A stretch of 35,803 bases of DNA from an uncultured Gemmiger sp. (GTDB lineage Bacteria > Bacillota > Clostridia > Oscillospirales > Ruminococcaceae), in assembly GCA_944386225.1 (NCBI GenBank), contig CALXAH010000073.1:1-35803 (forward strand), read 5' to 3'. How positions within the stretch are numbered: the stretch's first letter is position 1; each line of letters begins with the position of its first letter. Made by a program: the position numbers and the translations under genes. Below, piece by piece: positions 1 through 8,101 of the stretch. The notes under the pieces were generated by a model. That model was not told the origin of the DNA. It saw nothing but the letters and a program-made list of their open reading frames with translations, and ran no database searches.

Positions 1-2
1 TG

Positions 3-143
3 TACCGGCTTGACATCTCCTCACGTCACTATTACCGGCTTCGTCAGCAGGCCATCACCATTCTGTCAATTCGTTTGTGGTCCGCTCCTTCCAACGAGGT
101 TGATTCCTGGCTTGAAATTCTCACATTGCTTGAAAGCCTTTGA
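3..143 (+). CDS. C-terminal fragment of an unidentified, possibly sigma-region-4-like regulator (5' end outside window)
   Basis: An open frame enters from the left edge and stops at TGA 141-143, giving 46 residues. The sequence begins YRLDISSRHYYRLRQQAI and ends LEILTLLESL. The stretch LDISSRHYYRLRQQA resembles the recognition helix of phage ArpU/RinA-type or sigma-70 region-4-like regulators, which often read 'S-x-x-T-Y-Y-R-x-R'. That resemblance is from memory of the families and is not proof. It would fit a regulator placed just upstream of the transfer promoter at 195-223. The start and most of the protein are missing. Confidence 0.35.
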   Translation, partial: YRLDISSRHYYRLRQQAITILSIRLWSAPSNEVDSWLEILTLLESL

Positions 144-194
144 TGAAAATGTGATGGCAAAGAAAAAGGCACAAAATTGGCAAGGTGGGCGCCG

Positions 195-223
195 ATGACA
201 TGTAAAAGCGAAAAAGGTATACT
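195..223 (+). promoter_or_regulatory. Probable sigma-70 promoter of the conjugation operon
   Basis: The -35 box is ATGACA (195-200), the spacer is 17 bases, and the -10 box is TATACT (218-223); each hexamer has five of six consensus bases. It lies between the upstream gene fragment and the first transfer gene, so transcription would start near 230. Function is inferred from sequence and position only. Confidence 0.5.
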
Positions 224-227
224 GATA

Positions 228-246
228 TTGTCCCAAAGTAGGACAA
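228..246. promoter_or_regulatory. Inverted repeat overlapping the predicted start of transcription (operator candidate)
   Basis: TTGTCC (228-233) and GGACAA (241-246) form a perfect 6-bp inverted repeat around a 7-base centre. The repeat sits at the predicted +1 of the 195-223 promoter, which is a usual place for a repressor site. Part of it (231-238) is also complementary to 276-283 in the terminator just downstream, so it could act in RNA instead. Confidence 0.35.
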
Positions 247-255
247 AACGAAAAC

Positions 256-295
256 GCCGCTTTTGAAGCACAAAGCTTTGGGAGCGGCATTTTTT
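256..295 (+). terminator. Intrinsic terminator in the leader of the conjugation operon (attenuator candidate)
   Basis: GCCGCT (256-261) pairs with AGCGGC (283-288), and the inner CAAAGCTTTG can also fold. The stem is followed by a T run (290-295). It lies only about 60 bases after the predicted promoter and just before the ribosome site of the first gene, so it would limit entry of polymerase into the operon unless antiterminated. Confidence 0.55.
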
Positions 296-319
296 ATCGA
301 AAAACAGGAGGACAAATCA

Positions 320-700
320 ATGCAAAAACTCTATTCACTGTGCAAAAAGCGCTTGCAGCCGCTTTTTTGCGCCACTGCTGGCATCCTCTACATGACGATG
401 CTTACCGCACAGCCGGTATTCGCGGAAGATGTTGCGACCGGTGGTGAGAATATCTGGAGCCGCTTCTCCACGATCATGCAAGATGTCTATGGCGAGCTGG
501 TAGCCATCAGCACAATCGTAGCCGTTACAGTGGCATCTATCGCACTGATTATCCGTATGGTTTCGCGGAATCAGCGGGCTGTTGACGAAGCCACGGGTTG
601 GCTCAAGCGCATTGTTATCACCTGGATCGTACTGAACTCGCTGGGCTTCATCGTTGCTTACCTGCAGCCGCTGATCTCTGGCGGCCAGTATACGCCCTGA
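320..700 (+). CDS. Small membrane protein, VirB2/TrbC-like (pilin-type) conjugation protein
   Basis: This 126-residue protein has an N-terminal signal-like segment (about residues 12-36, ending near AQPVFAED). Two further hydrophobic segments follow, around residues 58-75 (ISTIVAVTVASIALII) and 95-115 (IVITWIVLNSLGFIVAYL), separated by a short basic loop. Size, topology and position just before virB6 match the VirB2/TrbC-type pilin slot of Firmicute type IV secretion operons. The start chosen is ATG 320, preceded by AGGAGG; an in-frame ATG at 263 lies inside the terminator and has no ribosome site. The role (pilus or channel subunit at the membrane) is inferred from topology and context; sequence identity to VirB2 itself is not evident. 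Confidence 0.6.
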   Translation: MQKLYSLCKKRLQPLFCATAGILYMTMLTAQPVFAEDVATGGENIWSRFSTIMQDVYGELVAISTIVAVTVASIALIIRMVSRNQRAVDEATGWLKRIVITWIVLNSLGFIVAYLQPLISGGQYTP

Positions 701-738
701 CGGAGAGCCATGGAAGAGAAAGCAAGGAGTGAACCAGC

Positions 739-2823
739 ATGTTAGACTGGATTTTTGAAGGGATCATCACCTGGATCTCCAGCATTGCCTCTTCGCTGAT
801 GGACGCTGTATCTGGGCTGTTCCTGAACGCTTTAGGTGCCGATATGACCGTTATGGAGGAATACTTCCCCTTCATCACGGTGGCATACACGGTCATGCAG
901 TATATGGCGTGGGCGATTCTTTTTCTGATTACAGTCTGGCAGCTGTTTCGGACGTTTGGAGGCCCCATCACCGAGGCGGAACACCCGCTGCATCTAATCG
1001 CACGCAGCTCTATTTTTGCCCTGCTTATCGGGTATGCAAGACCGATATTTATGGTGGCATTGGACATTGCGCGTGCTCCATATACAGCGCTCTTGGATCT
1101 CAGCATGACCAGCGAGGATTTTACTTTTGCGGGCCTTGAGGAGACGCTCAGCAATGGTTTACTGACAATCGCATCGACAGTAACCGTTATTGCTCCAATT
1201 CTGCTGCTGATTCTGCTTATTTCGATTGGCTGGAACTATTTCAAACTGCTGCTTGAAACCGTAGAACGGTATATCGTGGTCGGTGTGCTTTGCTACACCA
1301 GCCCTCTCGCCTTCGCCATGGGTGGCTCCAAAGAAACCAACCAGGTATTCAAGAGCTGGTGCCGTATGGTCGGCTCGCAGCTCCTGTTACTTGTCATGAA
1401 TGTATGGTTTCTGCGAGCCTTCAGCTCGTCTGTGGGCCAGTATATTGGAAACGGCGGTGCGGTTTCGACCGGACATGGTTCGATTTTTCTCTGGTTCTTC
1501 TGCGCATTAGCGTTTTTGAAGACGGCGCAAAGATTTGACAGCTACTTGGCCTCCATTGGCCTGAACGTAGCACAGACCGGTTCCAGCATGGGCATGGAAA
1601 TGCTGATGGCCGCCCGGGTGCTTACCGGATTCGCCGGTAGCGCCAGCAGCGCAGGCAGTGTTTTCCGGAATACCTCTGCAGCCGGAACGGCTACAGCTAC
1701 CGGTTTTGCAGCTGGGTTCGCTAACCGTTTCAAGCCGAACAGCTATGTGCGCGATGCGGTAGTGGAAGGCGGCAGTCGAATGGGGTTGGGCGGCAGTGTT
1801 GGCTTTGTCGGACGTGCATTTGGCGGTATTGCTGCGCGCAACGGCGCCACCTTGACCGGCGATTCCATCTCCTCTGTAGCTACACGCCCTGACAGTGTGT
1901 CGGGCAGCATTGGCGGCGATATTGCGAACCGCAGTCTCGGTAACTATATGCCGCAGTTGGGACGGCATACTCTGAGCAACACGCAGATCACCGGCGGCCA
2001 TATCAGCACGACGGCAACCGATGCTGCCGGTAAAACCAGCAATGTTGAACTGTTCAACGCTGCACAGTTTGAGGCCCCGACGGCGCCTCATTCGCTGGTC
2101 AATGCCGCAGACGGAAGCTCGTGGTATCAGGTCGCAACCGGTGAAGGAAAAGGTGCCTTCTATGACGCACCCAACTTCACAGGAAGTGCTTCGGAAGCTG
2201 CCCGGGTGGCAGAAACATTCCCTGGCGCTGCCGAGGGGACGATGTTGCGCACGGTTGGAGAAGGTGTGCTTGAGGCAACCACGGATAACGGAAGTTCGCT
2301 CTGGTACAACAGTGCGTTCTTTGCCGAGCCAGATGCTCCACACAGCGTCATGCAGTCGGACAATGGCGTGGAATGGTATGCTATGCAGCCTAAAGCAGAT
2401 GCGCCTCGATTTGAACAGGGTGATGCAGCAATCGCGTATAATCAGGCTGAATTCCGGCAGTTCATGCCTGGCTTTGAGGAGCAGATTGTTGCGGTTGATT
2501 CCAGACATCGTGATGACGGGCATTTCGAAGTTCGTCACGAAGATGGTTCCGGTACAGCATTCTATGATACCGCACAATTTGATACGCCCAGGGGCGACTA
2601 CCAGGTCTATGAGGACGCTCATGGAAAGCAGTGGATTGCAATTCACGGAGACGCGGCTGTGGAACGCCGTCCTGTTTACGAGAACGGTCAGGCCGTTTAT
2701 GATGGCGAAAACGTCAAAACGGTCTCGGTGGAAACCGTCCGTTACAAGAACACTCCCAGTCGCTTCAAAGAACCTGAGCGGCGCGAAAGCTATGATTTCC
2801 AGCCACCGCGCCGGAAACGATAA
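739..2823 (+). CDS. virB6: VirB6/TrbL-like polytopic channel protein with a repetitive C-terminal domain
   Basis: The protein has 694 residues. The first 290 or so contain about six membrane segments (for example ILFLITVWQLF, VIAPILLLILLISIGW, SIFLWFFCALAFL), which is the layout of the VirB6/TrbL inner-membrane channel component of type IV secretion systems. A Gly/Ala/Ser-rich stretch follows (about 290-400). The rest is a soluble tail with three imperfect repeats whose equivalent Asn/Asp residues fall at 440, 524 and 610. Each unit has the pattern aromatic-aromatic-N/D-x-A-x-F-x-x-P, then a Gly-x-x-W-Y or similar strand. The start at ATG 739 is preceded by AAGGAG. The gene lies between the pilin-like gene and the wall hydrolase. 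The channel role is established for the family; the function of the repeat tail is unknown. Confidence 0.8.
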   Translation: MLDWIFEGIITWISSIASSLMDAVSGLFLNALGADMTVMEEYFPFITVAYTVMQYMAWAILFLITVWQLFRTFGGPITEAEHPLHLIARSSIFALLIGYARPIFMVALDIARAPYTALLDLSMTSEDFTFAGLEETLSNGLLTIASTVTVIAPILLLILLISIGWNYFKLLLETVERYIVVGVLCYTSPLAFAMGGSKETNQVFKSWCRMVGSQLLLLVMNVWFLRAFSSSVGQYIGNGGAVSTGHGSIFLWFFCALAFLKTAQRFDSYLASIGLNVAQTGSSMGMEMLMAARVLTGFAGSASSAGSVFRNTSAAGTATATGFAAGFANRFKPNSYVRDAVVEGGSRMGLGGSVGFVGRAFGGIAARNGATLTGDSISSVATRPDSVSGSIGGDIANRSLGNYMPQLGRHTLSNTQITGGHISTTATDAAGKTSNVELFNAAQFEAPTAPHSLVNAADGSSWYQVATGEGKGAFYDAPNFTGSASEAARVAETFPGAAEGTMLRTVGEGVLEATTDNGSSLWYNSAFFAEPDAPHSVMQSDNGVEWYAMQPKADAPRFEQGDAAIAYNQAEFRQFMPGFEEQIVAVDSRHRDDGHFEVRHEDGSGTAFYDTAQFDTPRGDYQVYEDAHGKQWIAIHGDAAVERRPVYENGQAVYDGENVKTVSVETVRYKNTPSRFKEPERRESYDFQPPRRKR
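2050..2640 (+). repeat. Three diverged protein-coding repeats in the virB6 tail
   Basis: The translated units LFNAAQFEAPTAPHSL, LWYNSAFFAEPDAPHSV and AFYDTAQFDTPRGDYQV recur at spacings of 84 and 86 residues. Each is followed by a strand ending in W-Y or W-I. Shorter half-units (AFYDAPNF, IAYNQAEF) lie between them. The DNA has diverged, so this is an old protein-level duplication rather than a recent tandem repeat. Confidence 0.5.
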
Positions 2824-2830
2824 ATATATT

Positions 2831-2874
2831 CAAGACGGGCCATCGGTGACATTCCGTTGGCCCGTCTTGTTTTT
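2831..2874 (+). terminator. Strong intrinsic terminator between virB6 and the wall-hydrolase gene
   Basis: A perfect 12-bp stem (CAAGACGGGCCA 2831-2842 with TGGCCCGTCTTG 2858-2869), a 15-base loop and a T5 run (2870-2874). It sits between two genes of the same operon, directly before the ribosome site AGGAGG of the next gene, so it would reduce downstream expression unless read through or antiterminated. Confidence 0.75.
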
Positions 2875-2888
2875 CAGGAGGATAACAG

Positions 2889-4631
2889 ATGGCAGAACCG
2901 GAAAAACAGCAATTCGGAGACGGCAGAGACAACTATGCCGGTGCTGCCCGTCAATTAAGCGATGCTCTCCAGCAAGCTGGGCAAACCGGAACCCGACAAG
3001 CTGTGTCAAACGGAGCAGCCGCCCTGGTACAATCCGGCATCAAGAGCGGGAAAGCTGTATCAGAGATTGCAGCCGGAACCGCAGCGGGTGGCCCGTGGGG
3101 GGCAATCCTTTCAGCAGCGTGGTCGTTACGGCACACCCTGTTTAAGATACTCGCATGTCTTTGCGTGCTTCTTCTCATATTTGTAATTCTGATCGTATCC
3201 ATTCCCTCAGTCGTACTGAACGGCGTATTTGGCCTGAACGGGTCGATTGTTGACATGGACAACCCCATGTCTATGATGCAGTCGTATGAAGAAATGTCCG
3301 CTGAAGTTTCCGCAGCCGTAGACCGGGGATACCAGGTAGCGCTCGAACGCGTGGATCAACTTATACAGGACGGTGGATATGACTATGAATTATCCATAGA
3401 GTCATTGATCGACGAAGCGAAAAGTGCCTCCGGTTTCAATGCCGCGTATGTATTGGCTGCGTATTCCGCATCCATGCTGCAGCAAGGCACAAGCGCGGAT
3501 GATATGACTGCGAAACTTGACGCTGTGGCAGAGCAAATGTTTCCCATTTCCAGCGAAGAGAAAGAGAAGGAACGGGTCATTCCCCTGACCTACACCACAT
3601 ACCGGGAAGTTACCGTTACTGTGGTATTTGGTCAAACCTTTATCGGTATCGTGAATGGCCAGATGCAATTCCGATATGATGTAGCCGTCAGAGGGGGATA
3701 CTATGAACCCGACGGAAGAGTCACAACCTTGGAGCCTGTAACCACCACTGCATACCGTGCCGAAGATGTCACGGTTCCCGTTTACACCGATGGCCGTATC
3801 TCCGGCACGACCAGTGCCACATACTATGTGCCGGATGGGACTGAAACTCTCACCCCCAGCACAGAAACGGTTGTGTATCTGGAATGTACCATCCATCCGT
3901 TTGATCAGGATGTCGTTCTGGATGCGTTTGGAATCGATCCTGACGCGCCGTATGACAACTTTGGAATCACCTATGGTGAAGCTATCAGTAATATGGCGAC
4001 AGCCTTACAGAAGACGCTGTACGGTGCCCAGGGCGGCAGTCAAGGCGGAGAATCGGTTCCGCTCACAGATGAAGAGCTCATCGCATTTGTCGAGCGGCAG
4101 AACTGCAACGAAACGCGCAAGCACATTCTGTCAACAGCACTGTCACTCGTTGGCAAGGTCCCATATTTCTGGGGCGGAAAATCCGATGCCGGGTGGAACG
4201 ATGAATGGAACACCCCCAAAGTGGTCACGGCTACCGGCTCCAGCGCAACCGGCACGATCCTTCCTTACGGCCTGGATTGCAGCGGGTACACGGACTGGGT
4301 GTTCAAAACGGCAATGGGCGTAAGCATCAAAGCTGGAAGCTGGAACCAATGGGATAACAGCTATGCCATCACGGAGGCGGAACTGCTTCCGGGCGATCTT
4401 GGATTTATGGCTGTGCCCGGCACTGTACCCGTCAACCATGTTTTGATATACGCAGGCGAGAATGAGGATGGTGCGCACATGTGGGTTCATTGCACAAGTG
4501 GTTCAGGTGTTGTCCTCAACTCCCCGGACTATGTGTCGTATTATCGCCGTCCCATCAACGTCGATTATGATGCGCCCGTTTTATCCGGGACCGGGCTCCA
4601 GACGACGGAGCCATCACAGAACAGTGAATGA
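2889..4631 (+). CDS. Membrane-anchored NlpC/P60 peptidoglycan hydrolase of the conjugation machine
   Basis: The protein has 580 residues. The N-terminal about 80 residues are cytoplasmic and Ala/Gly-rich, and one strong membrane segment follows at about 83-110 (FKILACLCVLLLIFVILIV). An extracellular middle region of unknown fold spans about 120-390. The C-terminal NlpC/P60 domain (about 405-570) has a Cys in DCSG (C464), a His in VNHVLIYAG (H517) and a His in WVHC (H534), matching the Cys-His-His catalytic triad of this endopeptidase family. Such enzymes play the VirB1 role in Gram-positive conjugation: they cut stem peptides to open a path through the wall. The start is ATG 2889 with AGGAGG nine bases upstream. 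Hydrolase assignment is firm; the exact bond cut is not known. Confidence 0.88.
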   Translation: MAEPEKQQFGDGRDNYAGAARQLSDALQQAGQTGTRQAVSNGAAALVQSGIKSGKAVSEIAAGTAAGGPWGAILSAAWSLRHTLFKILACLCVLLLIFVILIVSIPSVVLNGVFGLNGSIVDMDNPMSMMQSYEEMSAEVSAAVDRGYQVALERVDQLIQDGGYDYELSIESLIDEAKSASGFNAAYVLAAYSASMLQQGTSADDMTAKLDAVAEQMFPISSEEKEKERVIPLTYTTYREVTVTVVFGQTFIGIVNGQMQFRYDVAVRGGYYEPDGRVTTLEPVTTTAYRAEDVTVPVYTDGRISGTTSATYYVPDGTETLTPSTETVVYLECTIHPFDQDVVLDAFGIDPDAPYDNFGITYGEAISNMATALQKTLYGAQGGSQGGESVPLTDEELIAFVERQNCNETRKHILSTALSLVGKVPYFWGGKSDAGWNDEWNTPKVVTATGSSATGTILPYGLDCSGYTDWVFKTAMGVSIKAGSWNQWDNSYAITEAELLPGDLGFMAVPGTVPVNHVLIYAGENEDGAHMWVHCTSGSGVVLNSPDYVSYYRRPINVDYDAPVLSGTGLQTTEPSQNSE

Positions 4632-4647
4632 GCCAGGAGTTCAGACA

Positions 4648-5025
4648 ATGGAAGAAAAAGAATACAGCAATATCTATGCGATCCCCGCAAACTACACCGA
4701 TTCCGGCAAGCTGCTGGGAGGAATGGTGGAGACCCGATGCGCAGTGGAAGCAATCTTTTTAGTGGGGCTGGTTGGGTATCCGGAGCTGTTTTGGATACCC
4801 ATGCCCACCACGATCCGCATCGTTTGCATGACGGTGACCCTGCTGCCGCTTGGAGTAGTCGCCCTCATGGGAGCTGATGGAGGCTCTCTCTTACAGTATC
4901 TCTGGAATATCGTCTGTTTTTTCACGCATCGCCGTAAGCTTCATTGCAGGAGGGTTGGTTACCAATATGCGCAGCAAACAGGAAAAAAACGCAAAAAAGC
5001 CAAGGGCAAAAAAGCAAAAGCTTGA
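4648..5025 (+). CDS. PrgI/TcpE-family small membrane protein (VirB3-like)
   Basis: The protein has 125 residues. It starts MEEKEYSNIYAIPANYTDSG, which fits the N-terminus I know from PrgI-family proteins of Firmicute conjugation systems. Two membrane segments follow (about 33-52 and 58-78), then a very basic Lys-rich C-terminus. PrgI/VirB3-like proteins bind the VirB4 ATPase at the inner membrane, and here the gene directly precedes and overlaps virB4 by 59 bases. The start is ATG 4648 with CAGGAG upstream; longer in-frame starts lie inside the hydrolase gene and are rejected. The out-of-frame overlap makes the Lys-rich tail partly a by-product of the virB4 start region. Confidence 0.75.
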   Translation: MEEKEYSNIYAIPANYTDSGKLLGGMVETRCAVEAIFLVGLVGYPELFWIPMPTTIRIVCMTVTLLPLGVVALMGADGGSLLQYLWNIVCFFTHRRKLHCRRVGYQYAQQTGKKRKKAKGKKAKA

Positions 5026-7495
5026 TTTTGTCCAGGACTATCTCGGAATCCGGGATCTGAGGAATGGCATCCTTGAAATGTCCGATGGCCGTTACATCAA
5101 GATCCTGGAGATCGAGCCCATCAATTTCACACTGAGGTCCGATGAGGAACAGTACAACATTATTTCCAGTTTTGCGAGCTGGCTGAAAATCTCCCCTATG
5201 CGCCTGCAATTCAAGTCCATAACGCGAAAGGCTGATTCTGACAAACACATCGCAATGGTACAAGCAGAATTGGCACAGGAGGACAACGCACAGTGCCGCG
5301 CGCTCGGTGAAGAATACATCAAACTGATCCGTGACGTTGGGAGCCGAGAGGCTCTTACGAGGCGGTTCTTCCTGATCTTTGAGTACGAGGCTGTTGGCCG
5401 CCACGAAAGCAACGATTATGCCAAAATCTATGCTGCACTTCAGACCGTAGAGCACAATGCCCGGGCATATTTCCTTCAATGTGGAAACAGCATCGTGCAA
5501 CCAAAAGACCCGGATGAATCCACCGCAGAGATTTTGTACATGTTTTATAACCGGCATTCCTGCGTAAATGAACCTTTTTCGTCACGGGTCAACCGCGTCG
5601 TGGTTGATACCATGGCTGCAGAGAATAAGGTCATCGGTATTGACCCGATTCCGAGCATCCCTATCGCACATTTTTTGGCTCCCCGTGGCATCGACCTTAC
5701 CCACCACAACTACATCATCATGGACGGGCGATACTATACGATCCTCTATATCAGAGGCAACGGATACCCCAGCAAGGTACGAGCCGGATGGATGTCTGCG
5801 CTGATCAACGCAGGCGAAGGAATCGACATTGACATCCATCTGCGGCGCGAAAACCGCAGCAAAGCCATCGACAAGGTTGCGCAAAGAATCCGGTGGAACC
5901 GAACAAAAATCAAAGGAATGCAGGACACCAGCACCGACTACGAGGAGCTGGCCAATTCCATCCAGGCAGGCTACTACATCAAAAACGGTATTGCCAATGA
6001 CAACGAAGATTTGTTCTACATGAGCACCTTCATTACCGTGTCAGCAAAGACCTACGAGGAGCTATTGTGGCGCAAGCAGCAAATGACCGACCTGCTCAAA
6101 TCCATGGACATGTTCATCAGCGAGTGCAATTTCCAGCAGGAAGCTGCGCTGCAGTCAATCATGCCGTTTTTAAAGATAGCCCCCAAACTGGAGAAAAAGG
6201 CACAGCGGAACGTGCTGACCAGCGGCGCCGCTTCCAGCTATATCTTTACGAGTTACGAGATGTCCGACGATACCGGCGTACTTCTTGGGGTCAACCGGCA
6301 TAATAATTCCCTGTGCATTGTGGACTTGTTCAATACCAAAATGCACAAAAATGCCAATCTGAACTTGTTGGGAACCTCGGGCGCCGGTAAGACCTTCACC
6401 ATGCAGCTGTTGGCACTGCGGATGCGAATGCGCGGAATCCAGTGCTATATCATTGCTCCGATTAAAGGCCACGAATTCCGGCGTGCCTGCAACAAGATCG
6501 GTGGTGAATTTATCCGCATAGCACCGGGATCACCCCATTGTATCAATATCATGGAGATCCGTCATACGATTTCCCCTGAGATGGAGCTCATTGATGAAAT
6601 TGACTATTCGGAAATGGATTCTCTTCTTGCCCGTAAAATCCAGCAGCTGATGATCTTCTTTGGCCTTCTGATTCCTGACATCACCAATGAGGAAGAGCAG
6701 ATGCTGGATGAGGCTTTGATCAAAACCTACGCAGGCTTTGGAATCACCCATGATAACCAGTCGGTATATGAAGATCTGTCGGCAACTCCGCCCAAGATGA
6801 AGAAAATGCCGATTCTGGGCGATCTCCACAAACATCTGCAGGAAAACCCCATGACACAAAGACTGGCGGCCATCATCAGCCGGTTTGTGACCGGGTCGGC
6901 CCAGAGCTTCAACCGTCCCACCAATGTGGACTTGAGCAACAAGTATATTGTTTTGGACCTGAGTGAACTGAAGGGAAAGTTGCTTCCTGTGGGCATGTTC
7001 ATTGCTCTGGACTATGTGTGGGATGAAATCAAATCTGACCGTACCAAACGGAAGGCCATCTTTATCGACGAGATCTGGCAGCTCATCGGTGCCGGGTCCA
7101 ACCGTATGGCCGCCGAGTTCTGTCTGGAGATTTTTAAGGTCATCCGTGGATTTGGCGGCGCTGCAATTTCTGCAACACAAGACCTATCGGACTTCTTTGG
7201 TCTCGATGACGGACGGTACGGCAGAGCCATTATCAACAACTCGAAAAACAAGATTATCCTGAACCTCGAACCCGATGAGGCTGAGCATGTCCGGGAAACG
7301 CTCAAGCTTACCCGCACAGAAGTGCGCGCCATTACCCAGTTTGAACGGGGTGAGGCTCTGATCAGCTCCAACAATAATAAGGTCCCGGTGGTGATCAAGG
7401 CATCCAAAATAGAGAAAGAAATGATTACCACTGACCGTGCCGAACTGGAGACCCTTCTCCACGAACGGCAGCAGAATCAAACGCATTCAGAATGA
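4967..7495 (+). CDS. virB4: VirB4-family type IV secretion ATPase
   Basis: The protein has 842 residues. The N-terminal half (about 30-430) is the CagE/TrbE/VirB4-type domain, and the C-terminal half is a RecA-like ATPase. Walker A is GTSGAGKT (469-476, K475) and Walker B is IFIDEIW (D701, E702). The length is normal for VirB4 proteins of Gram-positive elements. VirB4 powers pilus or channel assembly and substrate passage at the inner face of the membrane. The start chosen is ATG 4967 (MRSKQEKNAKK), about 13 bases after GCAGGAGG; an in-frame ATG at 4877 lies inside prgI without a good ribosome site. The very basic first 20 residues are notable. Confidence 0.93.
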   Translation: MRSKQEKNAKKPRAKKQKLDFVQDYLGIRDLRNGILEMSDGRYIKILEIEPINFTLRSDEEQYNIISSFASWLKISPMRLQFKSITRKADSDKHIAMVQAELAQEDNAQCRALGEEYIKLIRDVGSREALTRRFFLIFEYEAVGRHESNDYAKIYAALQTVEHNARAYFLQCGNSIVQPKDPDESTAEILYMFYNRHSCVNEPFSSRVNRVVVDTMAAENKVIGIDPIPSIPIAHFLAPRGIDLTHHNYIIMDGRYYTILYIRGNGYPSKVRAGWMSALINAGEGIDIDIHLRRENRSKAIDKVAQRIRWNRTKIKGMQDTSTDYEELANSIQAGYYIKNGIANDNEDLFYMSTFITVSAKTYEELLWRKQQMTDLLKSMDMFISECNFQQEAALQSIMPFLKIAPKLEKKAQRNVLTSGAASSYIFTSYEMSDDTGVLLGVNRHNNSLCIVDLFNTKMHKNANLNLLGTSGAGKTFTMQLLALRMRMRGIQCYIIAPIKGHEFRRACNKIGGEFIRIAPGSPHCINIMEIRHTISPEMELIDEIDYSEMDSLLARKIQQLMIFFGLLIPDITNEEEQMLDEALIKTYAGFGITHDNQSVYEDLSATPPKMKKMPILGDLHKHLQENPMTQRLAAIISRFVTGSAQSFNRPTNVDLSNKYIVLDLSELKGKLLPVGMFIALDYVWDEIKSDRTKRKAIFIDEIWQLIGAGSNRMAAEFCLEIFKVIRGFGGAAISATQDLSDFFGLDDGRYGRAIINNSKNKIILNLEPDEAEHVRETLKLTRTEVRAITQFERGEALISSNNNKVPVVIKASKIEKEMITTDRAELETLLHERQQNQTHSE

Positions 7496-7498
7496 AAT

Positions 7499-7521
7499 AC
7501 GCATTTGATATGAAAATGCGT
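7499..7521. other. Short perfect hairpin between virB4 and the next gene
   Basis: ACGCATTT (7499-7506) and AAATGCGT (7514-7521) form a perfect 8-bp stem with a 7-base loop just before the AAGGAGGTG ribosome site. There is no T run, so it is not a typical terminator; it could stabilise or mark an mRNA processing point. Confidence 0.35.
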
Positions 7522-7540
7522 ACAGCAAGGAGGTGAAATT

Positions 7541-8101
7541 ATGTTGCTGGAAGATGAGCAGCATGTGATCAAATGGCTGTCCCAATACGGAGCCCTGCCC
7601 AAAACGCAGATCCTGCAAATGCTCTATAATAAGCCGCGCAGTACAGCCGAGAAAATCATCCGCAACCTCAAACGGAACATGCAGATCACCGATGTTGGCG
7701 GCGGCTATTATCTTGGCCTGGATGGATTATGCAAGCCCGATCAGCGAATGATCCTGGCCGTTTGGGTACTGCTGAAATTCATCAATGTCGTCGATCCCAT
7801 GGCGCACTATCCTGCGACTTACCCGGCGCAACTCTTCTTTCTGAAAGAGAACACCGGCTATGAAATTGTGGTTTTGTACGAAGGTGAACAGCACTTGAGT
7901 AAATTGCTGCATCCGCAGGACGATGATACCAAATACATTTTTGTATTACCCAATATACAGATGGCGTCGCAGCTGGTACTACCTGCGGCGCCTTGTTTGT
8001 TTGCGACGGTTGAGTTCAACGGGGAGGAAATCCCCGAGGTATTGTTTTACCGAGGAGGTGATGAGGAATGGACGACATCAGTTCGTTTGCCAGAACGCTG
8101 A
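7541..8101 (+). CDS. DUF5697-like conserved ICE protein with a winged-helix-like N-terminus
   Basis: The protein has 186 residues. The start is ATG 7541, after a strong AAGGAGGTG. Residues 1-60 (MLLEDEQHVIKWLSQYGALP, then PRSTAEKIIRNLKR) read like a winged helix-turn-helix. The remainder is a mixed alpha/beta domain with conserved-looking stretches such as VLLKFIN and YIFVLPNIQMA. From memory it fits DUF5697, a family found next to VirB4 and VirD4 in Clostridia conjugative elements. The molecular role is unknown; DNA binding or relaxosome support is a guess from the winged helix. It overlaps the next gene by 34 bases, consistent with translational coupling. Confidence 0.65.
   Translation: MLLEDEQHVIKWLSQYGALPKTQILQMLYNKPRSTAEKIIRNLKRNMQITDVGGGYYLGLDGLCKPDQRMILAVWVLLKFINVVDPMAHYPATYPAQLFFLKENTGYEIVVLYEGEQHLSKLLHPQDDDTKYIFVLPNIQMASQLVLPAAPCLFATVEFNGEEIPEVLFYRGGDEEWTTSVRLPER

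Noticed and set aside
1507-2646. 379-residue open frame on the minus strand
   Set aside because: Antisense shadow of virB6; no ribosome site and a Cys/Arg-rich composition unlike a real protein.
2021-3145. 374-residue plus-strand frame bridging virB6 and the hydrolase gene
   Set aside because: It is out of frame with both clear genes, runs through the terminator at 2831-2874 and has an Arg/Ser-rich shadow composition.
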